Assembly: GCF_003589595.1 (NCBI RefSeq)
Contig: NW_020653337.1
Location: 5,106,799-5,170,798, forward strand
DNA length: 64,000 nt
DNA from: Hyposmocoma kahamanoa
Taxonomy: Eukaryota > Arthropoda > Insecta > Lepidoptera > Cosmopterigidae
Direction of reading: 5' to 3'
The position numbers were made by a program, and so were the translations under genes. How positions within the stretch are numbered: the first letter of the stretch is position 1; each line of letters begins with the position of its first letter. The notes under the pieces were generated by a model that had not been told where the DNA came from, searched no databases, and was given only the letters and a program-made list of their open reading frames with translations. This document shows, piece after piece, positions 20,911-32,446 of the stretch.

Positions 20911-22640
20911 CATCAAACCATCAGGTCGGTCGCGGCGATGTGCCGACGGACTTTTTGTCCTTGGCCGCCATTTTGAAACTGCTTTGACCTACGGTCCGTC
21001 TATTCGTCTAACCAAATTGATAATTTTCTTGAGTGATTTCCTTACACAGCACAAAGTTTCAACATTATATTTTATAATTTTTCAAATCACACACTTTCTG
21101 TTCACTAACTACACAGAAAAAAAGGATTTCTACTAATAAGAAAGAGCAATTTCTCAAAATATTTGCTAATTCTGAAAAAATATTTATTAAAAGTAATAAA
21201 ATATTGTCACTACAAAAATACTGCTTATCTTTTTCTAATACAATTTTACTCTTAACTTTATTCTGACTTTGAGACAAATACGTTCACTTCAAGATTTTAT
21301 TTCATTTCTAATCAATTAATTGGACATTACTTATATCAAGAAATTTTTACCTCTTACATCAAATTTAAATAATCTTAAATGAATTCAAAATTTCTTGGGT
21401 GTATTTTAAGAAAATATATTCTTAAACAAAAAAAGAAGTAGTTTTCTATTCAGATTAATATTCTAAATTCTAGAGTATATTCTTAAAGCAACATTTCGTT
21501 GCGTTTTCATAGTCAATCTTGTCGTGACATGTCGCCGAAGGCGCACGCGGTAACGATTACTTTTACTAATTGTGCTTGTAATCATAAAAATCATAAACAG
21601 TCATTTATCCAAAGAAACAATACGTAGTATCTCTAGTTTGTTAGGGTGTTCTTTATAGTCATAATTTAAGAAATTTGGTTACAGCATGAAATCAAACTAC
21701 ACTTGTAACAAGTATAACATGCAATTAGTTCCATCACGCCATTGCTAGATGGCATTAGATGTACTCTGAAACGCGCTATCGTTTTGTTAACTTCAATAGT
21801 ATAAAGTCATCTCATATATTTGGGATTGTTAGTGCTTTCTGCCGCTGTAGCATTTATACGGCACTGGATGGTCCTCAAGTATTTGAGAAGATTCCATATT
21901 TCCATCCTATTTCTGCTACTTTAAGGTTTGGCACTGTTGGGTTCATAACCCTGTAAATTTATCCTTTTTGATATTAGAAAACATAAATCTTCAATCAAAT
22001 AATTAAGTACCTCTCAATTTTTCATTCTTTTTTTTTTCAAATTAAAATCGGACATTTCTAATAACAAATAAATATTTTGTTGAATCTAGAGTGGCTTTGT
22101 GACTTGAAGTAAATTAATTTGCTCTTGGATTAAATATTTCTGTCTTGTAACGAAAATACACTTTTGAGACGTTTTTTTACTATTATCAAGTAATTATTCT
22201 CTAGCGTCTATAGGGAGAAGATCGTTTTGTTGGATTTAATAAATTTGTCTTCATAAAAAGAATTTTGTCTTTTTCTAAGTAATCTGTTTTTACCGTGTAT
22301 AAGCCGGCTATTCTAGACTATAAGGCGTCGGCCATTTTCCAAAATTATTTCTCGGAAACCTTTTTCAATCCCTAACGCTTTTAACGTTTATTCCGTAAAC
22401 AAAACAAATTTGTAATTTACGTTTAAAACAAAATAGATTATTAAACATCAAATTCAATTTCCTGGCGACCTTCAAATATAAACAAAACGGCGAATTTATC
22501 AAACATAAGCAAAGTTCAAGTATTAATAACTCGACATTGATAGATATCCCTTCGAAGTTGAGGGACGTCATAAATGAAAATGAACGGGACTGCGTTATAA
22601 ACAGATTAATATCGTCGGATTGGTAGCTGGTGGCATACCA
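20911..22640. other. AT-rich intergenic, no gene seen
   Basis: No supported gene. It is bracketed by 'ggccgccattttgaaa' (near 20965) and 'gtcggccattttcc' (near 22327), the same 'GGCC..CATTTT' word in direct orientation, which may be chance. Confidence 0.4.
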
Positions 22641-23080
22641 GGCAGAAGGACGTGATTAAGTCAACCGTTAAATTAAAAAGATTTACTTTTGTTCACAATC
22701 TCACCTGACGGTAAGTGGGGATGTGAACGAGGATGGCATTCAAAAATACCTGACCTTGACACAGACTTTCAAAATATTGGAGCAGTTGCAGTATCATTCA
22801 CAGGTTTAATCGTAAAGATCTGAGCTGCACTGCCACAGTGTCTATAAAAAGATAACGTTAATATTACAATGATTGAACGGACACTAATGAACAGATTGAC
22901 GCGAGTGGAGGAGGCGGAAAAGGTATGCACGAGCATAGCGATTCAAAATTCATGGTCTCTGTGTCTACAGTGGAAGAGAGGCGTGATGGCCAAGTCATGC
23001 CCCTGATGGTAAGTTACACGCCTACCCATAACAGTACCACTCCAAACTTCAATCGCAAAGGTCTGAGAATCGCAAAAGAG
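22640..23080 (+). repeat. two degenerate rep-A fragments
   Basis: 22690-22850 carries 'cacctgacggtaagtgg' and 'aaagatctgagctgcactgc'; 22980-23075 carries 'gcccctgatggtaagttaca' and 'cccataacagtaccactcc'. Both are weak copies of the rep-A 5' half. Confidence 0.5.
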
Positions 23081-24867
23081 TCGAAAAATCTCTAAAAATG
23101 CTTTTCATAAGCTATATAAATACGTAGCCAAATCTGAAAGTGTAATTGAATTTAGACAAATAAAAAACTACATAGTTACAGGCATTAACAAATCAGAAGC
23201 AAGAAAGAAACATCAACACCGTTTGTCACATCACTATCTTAATAATTATATCTCGCATTAGTTTAGACATAGTCAAACTAATTATAGATCATTTTCAGCA
23301 TGTTCACGTGAGTTGATTGATGTCCTGTCGTGTTCCAGACTTCCTACAACACTCGTCACATTATATGCGTGAGAGTTATAGATAGCAATTAGCAACTAAG
23401 GCATAAATCGAGAATACATTATCAAAGACTATCTACTTATTTCTGTTTGCAAATTCGATCTACAATACGCCGATGGTGAAATTTACAAATCGTGCCATCT
23501 TTTTCGTAACTGACGTAATCGAAATATTTTTAGCCAAATTGAGTTATTAACATATCTGGAATCAGCAAACGAAGATCCTCAACCCCTGAGTTTCAGTTTT
23601 ATTGTTAAGACTCAAGAAGAAAAAGGATATAGTTGATTCGGCAATGAAAGTGTTGTATCGATCACTTTGGAAAAAATATATGGTAAAATTGCGGATATAC
23701 ACTGATTACTATATGGTGTGAAAACTTGATTCCTAATAATTTTCACGGTAGAAAAAAAAACACAAACGTACCTCGAAATTTTACAATAAAACTACGGTAT
23801 TCAATAGGTACTTTACATATACCAATGATTTTTTTTTATATCAACTGAACTATAAGAATAGAACACGTATATATATATATATATATATATACATTTTTCA
23901 AATGACTTTAATTTCGTTGGTATAAAAATAAATTCTGAAATAAACCCAGTGTCCCTGCCGCCCGGCCAAAGCAATATGGACTGTATTAGTATGGGAATAA
24001 ACTCTAAAGCGCAATTGACATTATACAAAGAATAAAAAACCTTCGATCACGAAAGTTACCAGAATGCAAATGCATGCATGGAAGGCAGAATCTATCGTCA
24101 CACTTCGTTAACATCAAAGTTTTGGCTAAGCGAAAAAGGTATCACGCTAAAAAGAAATTACCTAGTAACAAAATAGTCTGCGAGTTGGAAATTTTACAAC
24201 AGTATTTGATAAACTGCGATGAAATAATTTTTGGAAACGGCATTGGAGTTTAATGTCCGAAAAATAAGTAATGGCTCTGTGAAACGCAAATCATTTCAAT
24301 TAATGCCGATTTACAAATAAAGAACGTGATCGTTTGATATTTTTAAAACAATGATATGGATGAAAGATGAAAGAAATATTTTCTCAAATAAACCATAAAA
24401 AGCATTTAAGAGAAAAGATGCGGAGTTTTATAGAAATTGCGTAAAATAAATGAAAAATGTTTTCAACTGATTCAAGCAAACAAAAGATAAAGACGACGAA
24501 GTAACTATAACAGTCGCAAATGTTCACGGTTATTTTATTTTGGAACACTTTTCCATTTCCATTATAAATAACATGATTAAAGATTTGGAAAACGTTTAAA
24601 GGTACGGGACCACGGGCTTTTAGCTAAATTACGACTTAGGTGTTCCTATAAGACGGCAAAGTTTTTTCTATCTTTATATCTCTCTAGGGAATCAAATGTG
24701 AGGTTCTTACTTTATTGCAGTGGCCATGATTTCGTGCAAATAAGGCTTTTTCAATATTTGTTGCTTAAGAGCTTTTTATTAACACTTGATAACACTTAAT
24801 GCTAATAATACCTAACATGAGAACATCACTGACTAAGTACAGATAAATTACGGAAGCTGCCTCAAAG
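23081..24867. other. AT-rich intergenic, no gene seen
   Basis: No supported coding region. It contains the dinucleotide run listed separately. Confidence 0.45.
23868..23891. repeat. (TA)n microsatellite
   Basis: About twelve uninterrupted TA units, directly readable. Confidence 0.95.
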
Positions 24868-25015
24868 CGTTCCTGTAGGGAAGTACTGCCGCCTTAATAT
24901 TCCTGCGCTAATCAGTAATGAGCATTGGCTTTATCAAGTTTATGCCTCTTTGGGTCTGGCGCAGTGGCAGTGCTAATCAAATCATTGTGATTTATAAAGC
25001 ATTAACGTCGCTGAG
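24868..25015 (-). repeat. degenerate rep-A
   Basis: 'gtagggaagtactgccgcct' then 'atcagtaatgagcattg', and 'gcgcagtggcagtgctaatc', are reverse-complement rep-A landmarks with a deletion between. Confidence 0.5.
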
Positions 25016-25077
25016 GTTCCGCCTTTATCTTGTGGATATACACGAAGCATTACACTTTCACATTTATATCGCATACG

Positions 25078-25215
25078 GCTATGGAGTGGAACTCCCTGTC
25101 TGTAGCATCTTTATTCCCTGAACCCTGTAACTTGGGCATTTTCAAGGCGAAAGCGAATAGGCACTATTTAGTTGTGAATGCTTCTTCGTGGATCTCATTG
25201 TTACTGAGATAGCTG
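25078..25215 (+). mobile_element. LINE C-terminal remnant (Jockey/CR1-like)
   Basis: An open stretch encodes EWNSLSVASLFPEP, CNLGIFKAKANRHYL and so on, the conserved W-N-x-L-P and F-K-x-x-x-R end of Jockey/CR1-type RT ORFs. The same 3' segment occurs at 5885-6010. Confidence 0.65.
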
Positions 25216-25617
25216 TCAAAATATGCACTTATAATTTTATTAATAAATAATAGATAGGCGTGTTGCTTATTATTTTTCAATTTCGTACCGCCACTTGATA
25301 TTCATACAAAAAGAAGTTTGTACCGTTTGAAAATAAGACTGTCTCTCCAAAATCTAAACGTCTGGTCACATTAGGCAAACCTAGCAACATTAATATTTAT
25401 GCCAGAAGTTAGTGGATGGTATTTCGGGCACCGACACGCGCGACGAAACCCAATATTACGTCTGTGTTGTTATTACGATATTTGAAAAAAATGTTTGTTA
25501 TGGTCGAGAGTGACTAAAACAAATTATGAAAGCCGCTGAACGTCGTCACGACCTTCTATTACACCAATATTAATATACCGAACTAGTGCAATGATTTCAA
25601 AGACATTATTTGTGTTT
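25216..25617. other. intergenic, nothing recognised
   Basis: No gene or repeat family that I can name. Confidence 0.45.
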
Positions 25618-26090
25618 TTAACCGACTTCAAAAAAGGAGGAGGTTCTCAATTCGACTGTATGTTCTTTTTTTTCTTTTTTTTTTGTATGTATGTTACGCG
25701 ATAACTCCGGTATTTGTGAACCGATTTTCATGATTCTTTTTTTGTTGGAAAGGAGGTACTTCCATAGTGGTCCCATTTCATTATGAAGGAAATCATGCAC
25801 CTCAAAGGGTGGATGTTCACGCATGAAGATTCATTTTTATAAATAGCGCCTAACTTTAATCTAGGAGCAATTACTTTTAGCAAGTATTTAGTTGATTTTG
25901 CTATTTCATCAATTCAAGGCGTTTTTCCCTCGATATACTTTGAGTAGTGTCGTAGTGAGAACCTATTTTTATTATCTCCAGTATCAAGTCCTGTATAGTG
26001 GCGAACTAGGGGATATTTCAATGAAACTTAGCAAATAGACGTAATTCCACGTATTTTTGAGGTCGGTTTTTTTAGTACTCTGTACTGAGA
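25618..26090 (+). mobile_element. MITE-B, full length
   Basis: About 470 bp, from 'aaccgacttcaaaaaaggag' to 'tttgaggtcggtttttttag' plus 'tactctgtactgag'. The inverted core is AACCGAC(T/C)TCAAAA at both ends, and a small hairpin AGTAC-TCT-GTACT sits beyond the right end. Very similar to 30970-31447, 31955-32425 and 62325-62738. No coding capacity. Confidence 0.8.
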
Positions 26091-26740
26091 TTATTATTGA
26101 ATGGCTGTATTTAAACCAAAGACTTAAATGTAACGTACCCTGAAGTGAATAATCTGTAAAAAGCTACAACAATCCCATTACGAACCGAATAATCTTTTAA
26201 CGGGGTTCTGTTTAATACAGTGACCTTCAGAATTTACAGCTTTAATAACACTGAGTGTAACTCCTCAGTGAGTTGGAATTGGTAAAGATTTAAGGATTGT
26301 AATCCGATTTAAGGTTTGTAATCCGATTTTAAGTTCCAAGAGAGGATTAATAAAGAGCTAAAATTGTGGTTTTCAACAGACCTTTAGGGCGAATTGAAGA
26401 ATGTTAATGTTTGAATCAAAATTAATGAAAGATAAAGGCACCTCTAGCCAAGTTGGCACGACATCGTAATAATAAGTGTATCAGCTCTGTTACCATCCAT
26501 GCCAAGAGTTTGCCTAAGTTCTGGCAAGTTCCTTAAAATATCCTAAAATATACATAACGTTCTTATTATCTTGCATGTTATCTTCATCTATAACTATAGC
26601 TATAGAATGAAGCTCATTGTTTTGTAATGCTAAATATTTGAATGATGTAATGTTGGTGAACTAAATAAATAAAAAAATAAAAAGCTTGCTATTTATTTGT
26701 TAAGGTTAACGTCAAACATTGGTTTGTTTACTTAGCATCA
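26091..26740. other. AT-rich intergenic, no gene seen
   Basis: A short direct repeat 'gattgtaatccgattt' / 'gtttgtaatccgatttt' occurs near 26291-26330. Nothing else recognised. Confidence 0.45.
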
Positions 26741-26743
26741 ATA

Positions 26744-27105
26744 CGAAGAATAAAAATAAACGATTGTTCATAGTTGTCTTCACAAAGTCACGATTATTTA
26801 CGGGGAAACGCGTACGTTTCTATAATAAGATTCCGGTTGATATACAAAATTTGTCATTCACGAGGTTTAAAACTGTATTGGATGATAAAAACCGGTGGTA
26901 AAGACCCGTGGTAAAGACCCTACTTTACTAAAGACACGACTTTAGCTCTTGCAAATTGTCTCGATCAATGATGTTTGAAATAAATTGCATATGATAAATG
27001 TATGTGTATGTAAATGACTAGAAATAGCAGTACTGATTAATCAATACGATGATTTCAAGCGTAATTTGTTCACCTATGAAATAAAAATTGCTTGACCGTT
27101 GACTA
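26744..27105 (+). mobile_element. LINE C-terminal remnant with 3'UTR
   Basis: Encodes a C-terminus containing RFYNKIPVDIQNLSFTRFK then LDDKNRW, a pattern that I know from lepidopteran CR1/Jockey-like LINE ORFs. The 3' part, including 'gatgtttgaaataaatt' and 'tgaaataaaaattgcttgac', matches 1690-2080. Confidence 0.7.
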
Positions 27106-27174
27106 TGAAATAATAAAAAAAATAAACCGTGTACAAGAGGTGTTGTAGTACTTTTTGTACAGTCGCATATCTTT

Positions 27175-27310
27175 CTACATAAGTTTTGTTTATAGTGCTC
27201 CTTCCAATCAACCTCTTCGTTATGCGGTAGGGGCACTATGACCTGTGCGAGCGAACCCGCACAGGGACCATCTAAGTCGTGTGATCCTCAGTGGTCGGAC
27301 CACTTATAAG
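27175..27310 (+). repeat. rep-K dispersed repeat
   Basis: The core 'ggggcactatgacctgtgcg' followed by 'agcgaacccgcacagggacc' recurs at 39130-39300 and, shortened, at 55727-55785. Class unknown. Confidence 0.6.
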
Positions 27311-27339
27311 TACTTGGATGCAGTACACAGTACAAAATA

Positions 27340-27865
27340 ATTAGTACCTAAAGTCTACTTTCTCAGACATACAACAAAATTAATAGCACCTCGACAGATT
27401 ACGAAATATTTGAACTACGTGGGTGGTCCGGCCGCAGAGCATTACTCTCCCGCCGCGCTACCTTGGATTTAGAAGAACGTGATGCACTTTCAAGAAAGCA
27501 ATATTCCCAAAAAAAGTACCTAAATGCTACTTTTCATATATAAACTGTAGTTACAATAAATTACATTACTTTGGAAGTTATAAGATGCAGTTTATGGTTC
27601 GGCTGGAGAGTATGCTCCGTAGCAAGTCCACTTGGTGATATTTAATATTAACTATGCGTTAAAAATAAGTACCACTAGTCTACTTCCCGTTAATATACTT
27701 ATATCTCTAATTATATCTCTAATTAAACTGTTGGTTTGTTCAATAAACCTTCAAGTATGTGGTTGCGGCCAGAGAGCATTTCTTTGTGAGAGTCAGAATG
27801 GCGGGTGTACCTTCACAAATCCTGACAAATTTAGTATCAAAAAAATGTACCCAAATGGTACTATT
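27340..27865. repeat. degenerate tandem repeat, about 150-180 bp period
   Basis: 'agtacctaaagtctacttt' (27342), 'agtacctaaatgctactttt' (27518), 'agtaccactagtctacttcc' (27667) and 'tgtacccaaatggtactatt' (27846) alternate with 'ggccgcagagcattactctc' (27428), 'ggctggagagtatgctccg' (27601) and 'ggccagagagcatttctttg' (27768). The two motif series keep register, so this is a diverged tandem array. Confidence 0.6.
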
Positions 27866-28009
27866 TAGTAACTGTGTTTAAAAAAATTGTACCTCTTATT
27901 GATTTTTTTTTTCTCTGTAACATTATTATTATATTTTACTTTTTTATTTTTTTTCTCTGTGTGCAATGTGATACAATAAACCTTGTTATCACTTCTTTTT
28001 GTAGTAAGG

Positions 28010-28150
28010 TTGTTAATTAAGACACGGAGGAACACTGGCTCTCATGTCACAGGCTATCCTACTTTAAGAGCCAGGGAATATATCTTGTAATGTTTTAATC
28101 TTATCCTAGATTTGATGTCTTTACTGTGAACTAATGCTTGGAAATAAATA
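28010..28150 (+). mobile_element. possible LINE 3'-end fragment
   Basis: 'cacggaggaacactggctct' through 'actttaagagccagggaata' to 'ggaaataaataca' resembles the 3' end of a LINE ORF and UTR seen in lepidopteran repeats. Frame is broken; low certainty. Confidence 0.35.
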
Positions 28151-28154
28151 CATT

Positions 28155-28425
28155 TATTATTAATACAAAGATCGAACACTCAGAAAAAACACTCAGAAAA
28201 AATTACTTCGATCCGGTCGGATGCGAACCGACGTCTTCTTGCATACCGTGCCAGACGCTATACCAACTAAGCCACGGAACGAACCAACGGACCTCACGAA
28301 TTTCTCTATGTGCTTGCGTCGTGTCTTTGTACTTGGTCTTTCAACGACTTTTTAGTCGTAGCGCCATCTATGACAAAACTATTACAGATTTATCACCCAG
28401 TTAGTACCTTTACAGCTACCAGTCC
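28155..28425 (-). mobile_element. SINE-D, near full length
   Basis: The reverse complement begins with 'atagatggcgctacgactaa', has tRNA-like A-box 'tggcttagttgg' and B-box-like 'ggttcgcatccg', and ends 'gttcgatctttgtattaata'. Copies at 29893-30440 and 63590-63830 align through the same order. Confidence 0.75.
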
Positions 28426-28459
28426 TGGCGAGAGATGTCGCTATTCACTGTGTTAATTA

Positions 28460-28569
28460 AATTTTTATTGAATTGATATTCAATTATTTTCGATCTTTGT
28501 ATTAATAATTATAACAAACTAGTGAAGTAATTTGACAAAAAGTAATTGAATATCAATTCAATAAAAATG
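28460..28569. repeat. inverted repeat, 27-bp arms
   Basis: Arms 28460-28486 and 28543-28569 pair at 26 of 27 positions around a 56-nt loop. The loop contains the SINE-D/D2 tail phrase 'cgatctttgtattaataatt'. One arm sequence recurs at 29897, next to another SINE-D tail. Confidence 0.75.
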
Positions 28570-28575
28570 TAATTA

Positions 28576-29105
28576 ATAAATACATTATTATTATTATTAT
28601 TACTTCAGTACTATTTGTACAGTCGAACAACGAAAGGATGTATATAGAACAGTTTGTAGGCATTATTATTGTAGATATTATTATATTCTATATTATATTG
28701 GTGGCAATATTGCCCAATATTGCCTCCGACATCAAAACATTCAATCGTCCAACCATCAACACAAAGTCAAATATCACAGCCGACATAACTTCCATTACTT
28801 ATGACCAATCTATCTGTCAAACATTAACACAAGGCAAACGCTAACCTGACAAGAGATTGGCGTATTCGGCAGTCGGCGCAGATTATCGAACTTCGCCAAG
28901 ATTCCTTGACAGCGATTGAGCAAATGATTGATGCAAGTGATCGATCCACCGCTCGTTCAACAAGGAGTTAAATACAAAAGAAAGAATCAGACACGGCCCT
29001 CGACTGAAAGCAACTCATAGTAATTGTCACGATATGTATATTAGGTTGACGTTGTTTGGGTGCATAAAGCGGATGAATGAATGTAGATTAATAAAAGAGC
29101 TTCGT
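28576..29105. other. intergenic, nothing recognised
   Basis: Starts with a short (TTA)n run (28588-28605). No supported gene. Confidence 0.45.
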
Positions 29106-29109
29106 GGAA

Positions 29110-29277
29110 GGCATAATTGGAAGAGGATGACCACGAAGAACATTTTCAGGTGAAATAGAGTTTTCTTAAAAATAGGAGTGCGTAGTGAGGGCCTATATGA
29201 AATGATTGATGAATGTAAGAGAAGCTAGAGAGGTTTGTCAGAATTGTAAGTGACGATCGATAGTCTCTGCCTACGCC
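29110..29277 (+). mobile_element. LINE 3'-end remnant
   Basis: Aligns with 641-835: 'cgaagaacattttcaggtga', 'gattgatgaatgtaagagaa', 'gtctctgcctacgccaatgg'. Frame broken. Confidence 0.55.
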
Positions 29278-29316
29278 AATGGGAATCTAAGGGTCTTACA
29301 CCCTTAGATTCCCATT
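29278..29316. repeat. perfect 17-bp stem, 5-nt loop hairpin
   Basis: AATGGGAATCTAAGGGT (29278-29294), loop CTTAC, then its exact reverse complement (29300-29316). The left arm is the end of the adjacent LINE remnant and the right arm is an inverted copy of it. Confidence 0.9.
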
Positions 29317-29344
29317 ATAAATAAAATAAAAATATCATAATCAT

Positions 29345-29875
29345 CAATATATCAGCCGGAACACGTCCACTGCTGAACATAGGCCTCACTCAAAGATTTC
29401 CAGACCAGCCGATCGGACGCAACGTCCACCCATCGGTTACCCGCCGCCCTTACCAGGTCATCCGTCCATCTAGTAGGGAGCCGTCCCACTGAACGCCTTC
29501 CGGTTCGTGATCTCCATTCGAGAACCTTTCTGCCCCAACGGCCGTCAGTTCTATGAGCTATTAGCCCTGCCCACTGCCACTTCAACTTGCCGATCCTTCG
29601 ACCTGTGTCGGTGACTTTCGTTCTTCTACGGATCTCCTCAATTCTGATTCGATCACGTAGAGAAATGCTGAGCATTGCTCGCTCCACACCTTGTTCAAAG
29701 TCACCCGACTTTGAAGTTTTTTATGAGCCCCATAGTAAGTGACCACGTCTCAGAGCCGTAGGTCATCGCTGGCAACACGCACTGCTCGAAGACTTTTGTT
29801 TTGTCAAGGACTGCGGTTTTGCATACGAGAAGATGTCCCGGAGCTTCCCGAAAGCTGCCTAACCGAGTCGGGTTC
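29345..29875 (-). pseudogene. RTE-like LINE, C-terminal remnant
   Basis: The minus-strand frame 29352-29687 encodes MERAMLSISLRDRIRIEEIR, then KWQWAGLIAHRTDGRWGRKV, then RWTDDLVRAAGNRW, the typical end of an RTE-class reverse transcriptase ORF. Upstream residues to about 29870 decode as diverged FRKLRD and V-PAM-YGSETW motifs after a frame break. It is a second, different copy of the family at 33090-33985 and is non-functional. Confidence 0.75.
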
Positions 29876-29892
29876 GACGATTGACTTCTTTT

Positions 29893-30440
29893 TAAATTTT
29901 TATTGAATTGATATTCAATTATTTTTTGTGAAATTACTCCACTAGTTTCATTGACTTACAAATAAATTGACGACGGGTCTAATACAAAAACCACGAAAAA
30001 AATGTCCCAAGTCAACCTATTCGAAATTTAAATTATACTGTCATCGCAGTATCGCGCTGTCAGTAGAACAAATGAAGACTAAAGCGGAGTTTGGCGCTCT
30101 GTATACGATTTTAGAGCCTTACAAGTGCGGACACTTTTTAGCGCGGACCCGACGTCCATATAATTGTAAGTCAATGACTAGTTTGTCATATTTATTAATA
30201 CAAAGATCGAACACTCAGAAAGAATTCGTTCTATCCGGCCCAATTCGAATCGACGTCTTCTAGCTTACCGTGCCAGACGCTATACCAACTAAGCCACGGA
30301 ACGAACCAGCGGACCTCACGAAGTTTTCTATGTGCATGCGTCGTATCTTTGTATTTGGTTTTTTCAACGACTTTTTAGTCGTAGCGCCATCTATGAGAAA
30401 TCTATGAAAGTTTTATCACCCAGTTAGATATCTTTACAGT
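29893..30440 (-). mobile_element. SINE-D with tail, interrupted by MITE-C
   Basis: The tail 'gtgaaattactccactagtt' (29929-29948) resumes after the MITE as 'gtcatatttattaatacaaa', followed by the minus-strand tRNA-like body (30228-30310) and 'cgactttttagtcgtagcgc'. The SINE is therefore older than the MITE. Confidence 0.75.
29949..30176 (+). mobile_element. MITE-C copy with 8-bp target duplication
   Basis: Ends 'cattgacttacaaataaatt' and 'taattgtaagtcaatg'. The flanking duplication ACTAGTTT at 29941-29948 and 30177-30184 is perfect. Length 228 bp; similar throughout to 38396-38626. Confidence 0.9.
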
Positions 30441-30969
30441 TGTCCATTTGGCCCTGCCTAAATGGACGGTTTGTCCGAAATAAAAATATAGGTGTTATGT
30501 AACCATTACAAACTTACAACCCAATTCAGATATAATTTAAAGAAACAAAAAGCTAACTCCGTCGAAAATGGACCAACTCCGACGCGGAAGGTTAAGATAA
30601 CTGGAAGAATTATGTAAATGGCAGTTAAGCTTGTGAATATTTGAAACGATCGCTAAATTTAAAGATGAGAAAAAACTGGTACAATTTAGAAAAATGCGTG
30701 TCTGAGCAATTTTAGCTGACATACTTAGAGAAGAAGACAGATATCTTAAATACGACCTAAATGTTTAGTTTACCAGCAATGTTATGAAATGTGTTCAACT
30801 GAAATCACGAAAATACATAAGCATGAAATGGCAAATCTGACTGAAGCTTCCCACAGTGGAATGAATGAACAAACATTGTTGATAAATTGACCGTTACATC
30901 GCCTTTATCAGATGAGTCATTGGATTTACGAGCCGAATAAACGACCAGCATGAGAAAATCAATCCATAT
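30441..30969. other. intergenic, nothing recognised
   Basis: Short frames only; no protein-like features. Confidence 0.45.
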
Positions 30970-31447
30970 AATCTCAGTACAGAGTACTAAAAAAACCGAC
31001 CTCAAAAGTACTTGGAATTACATCTATTTGCCAAGTTTTATTGAAATCGGTTACCGGAAAGTGCGCAAAACCGGATTCATTCCCTAGTTCACCACTATAC
31101 AGAACTTGATACAGGAGATAATAAAAATCGATTCTCACTACTCAAAGTATATTGAGAGAGAAAAACGCCTTGAATAGGAAAATCAACCATTAAAATAATT
31201 GCTCCTTATAATAAAATGTAGGCGCTATTTATAAAAATGAATCTTCATGCGTGAACAGCTGACGAGAGATTAGAGGTGGATGATTTTCTTCAAAATTAAA
31301 TAGGATCACTATGGAGGTACCCTCTTTCCAACAAAAAAAGAATCATCAAAATCGGTTCACAAATGGCGGAGTTATCGCGTAACATACATACAGAAAAAAA
31401 CATACAGTCGAATAGAGAACCTCCTCCTTATCTTGTAGTCGGTTTAA
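30970..31447 (-). mobile_element. MITE-B, full length, minus orientation
   Basis: Runs from 'tctcagtacagagtactaaa' and 'aaaaccgacctcaaaag' to 'gaacctcctccttatcttgt' and 'agtcggttt'. Forms an inverted pair with 31955-32425. Confidence 0.8.
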
Positions 31448-31954
31448 AAGTAGATTTTATTAATTTTTTGGAATGATAATATTTCAAATGAATATTCTTA
31501 GGTGTAAATCTATGATTTCAACGCATTTAGGACCACATGAGAAATGCGGTGTCAGAACACAATGTAACGCCGCCGCTTACTTACGTAACGTACTGCAGCA
31601 CCCCTCCCCGCTTTGTCTCCTGACCCTTGGGCCCTACTCTCGAAGCACGAAATTCGTAGTTTCGGCCGTTTTCCCACTACAGATGACCAACAGACTTGGA
31701 TTTTTCGTTGACGGACTTCAAAAGTAGTTCCGTAGGTCATTCATAGATTTCGTGCGTTAAGTGTAGGACTTCTAGTCTGATACTCGTGCATTCCGTCGCA
31801 GCGCGCCGTTTCACCGCATCATGTAGCATGTACTTCTAATTTATACGTATTTATGCGTTGCTTCACAATCGTGTGGCATCGTCCGTAGGCGCCGCGCAAA
31901 CGTGTGTCCAATGATGGACACAAGCAACCGGAAACTAGAGCCAATATTCTATTT
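31448..31954. other. spacer between inverted MITE-B copies
   Basis: Richer in GC and CpG than its surroundings, with frames on both strands (31473-31727 and 31552-31740). No domain or splice signals recognised, so function unknown. Confidence 0.4.
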
Positions 31955-32425
31955 TTAACCGACTTCAAAAAAGGAGGAGGTTCTCAATTCGACTGTATGT
32001 TCTTCTTTTTTTTTTGTATGTATGTTACGCGATAACTCCGGTATTTGTGAACCGATTTTCATGATTTTTTTTTGTTGGAAATAGGACATTTCCATAGTGG
32101 TCCCATTTCATTTTGAAGAAAATCATCCTGCTCAAAGGGTGGCTGTTCACGCATGAAGATTCATTTTTATAAATAGCGCCTAACTTTAATTTAAGAGCAA
32201 TTACTTTTAGCAATTATTCAGTTGATTTTGCTATTTCTCCAATTCCGGGCGTTTTTATATCGATATACTTTGAGTAGTGTCGTAGTGAGAACCTATTTTT
32301 ATTATCTCCAGTATCAAGTCCTGTATAGTGGCGAACTTGGGGACATTTCAATGAAACTTAGCAAATAGACGTAATTCCACGTACTTTTGAGGTCGGTTTT
32401 TTTAGTACTCTGTACTGAGATTATA
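31955..32425 (+). mobile_element. MITE-B, full length
   Basis: Begins 'aaccgacttcaaaaaaggag' and ends 'tttgaggtcggtttttttag' with 'tactctgtactgag'; nearly identical to 25618-26090. Confidence 0.8.
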
Positions 32426-32446
32426 TTATGCATATCTACATATAAC

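Noticed and set aside
20965..22335. Possible large element bounded by GGCC..CATTTT words
   Set aside because: The two words are in direct orientation and too short; no inverted ends or duplication were found.
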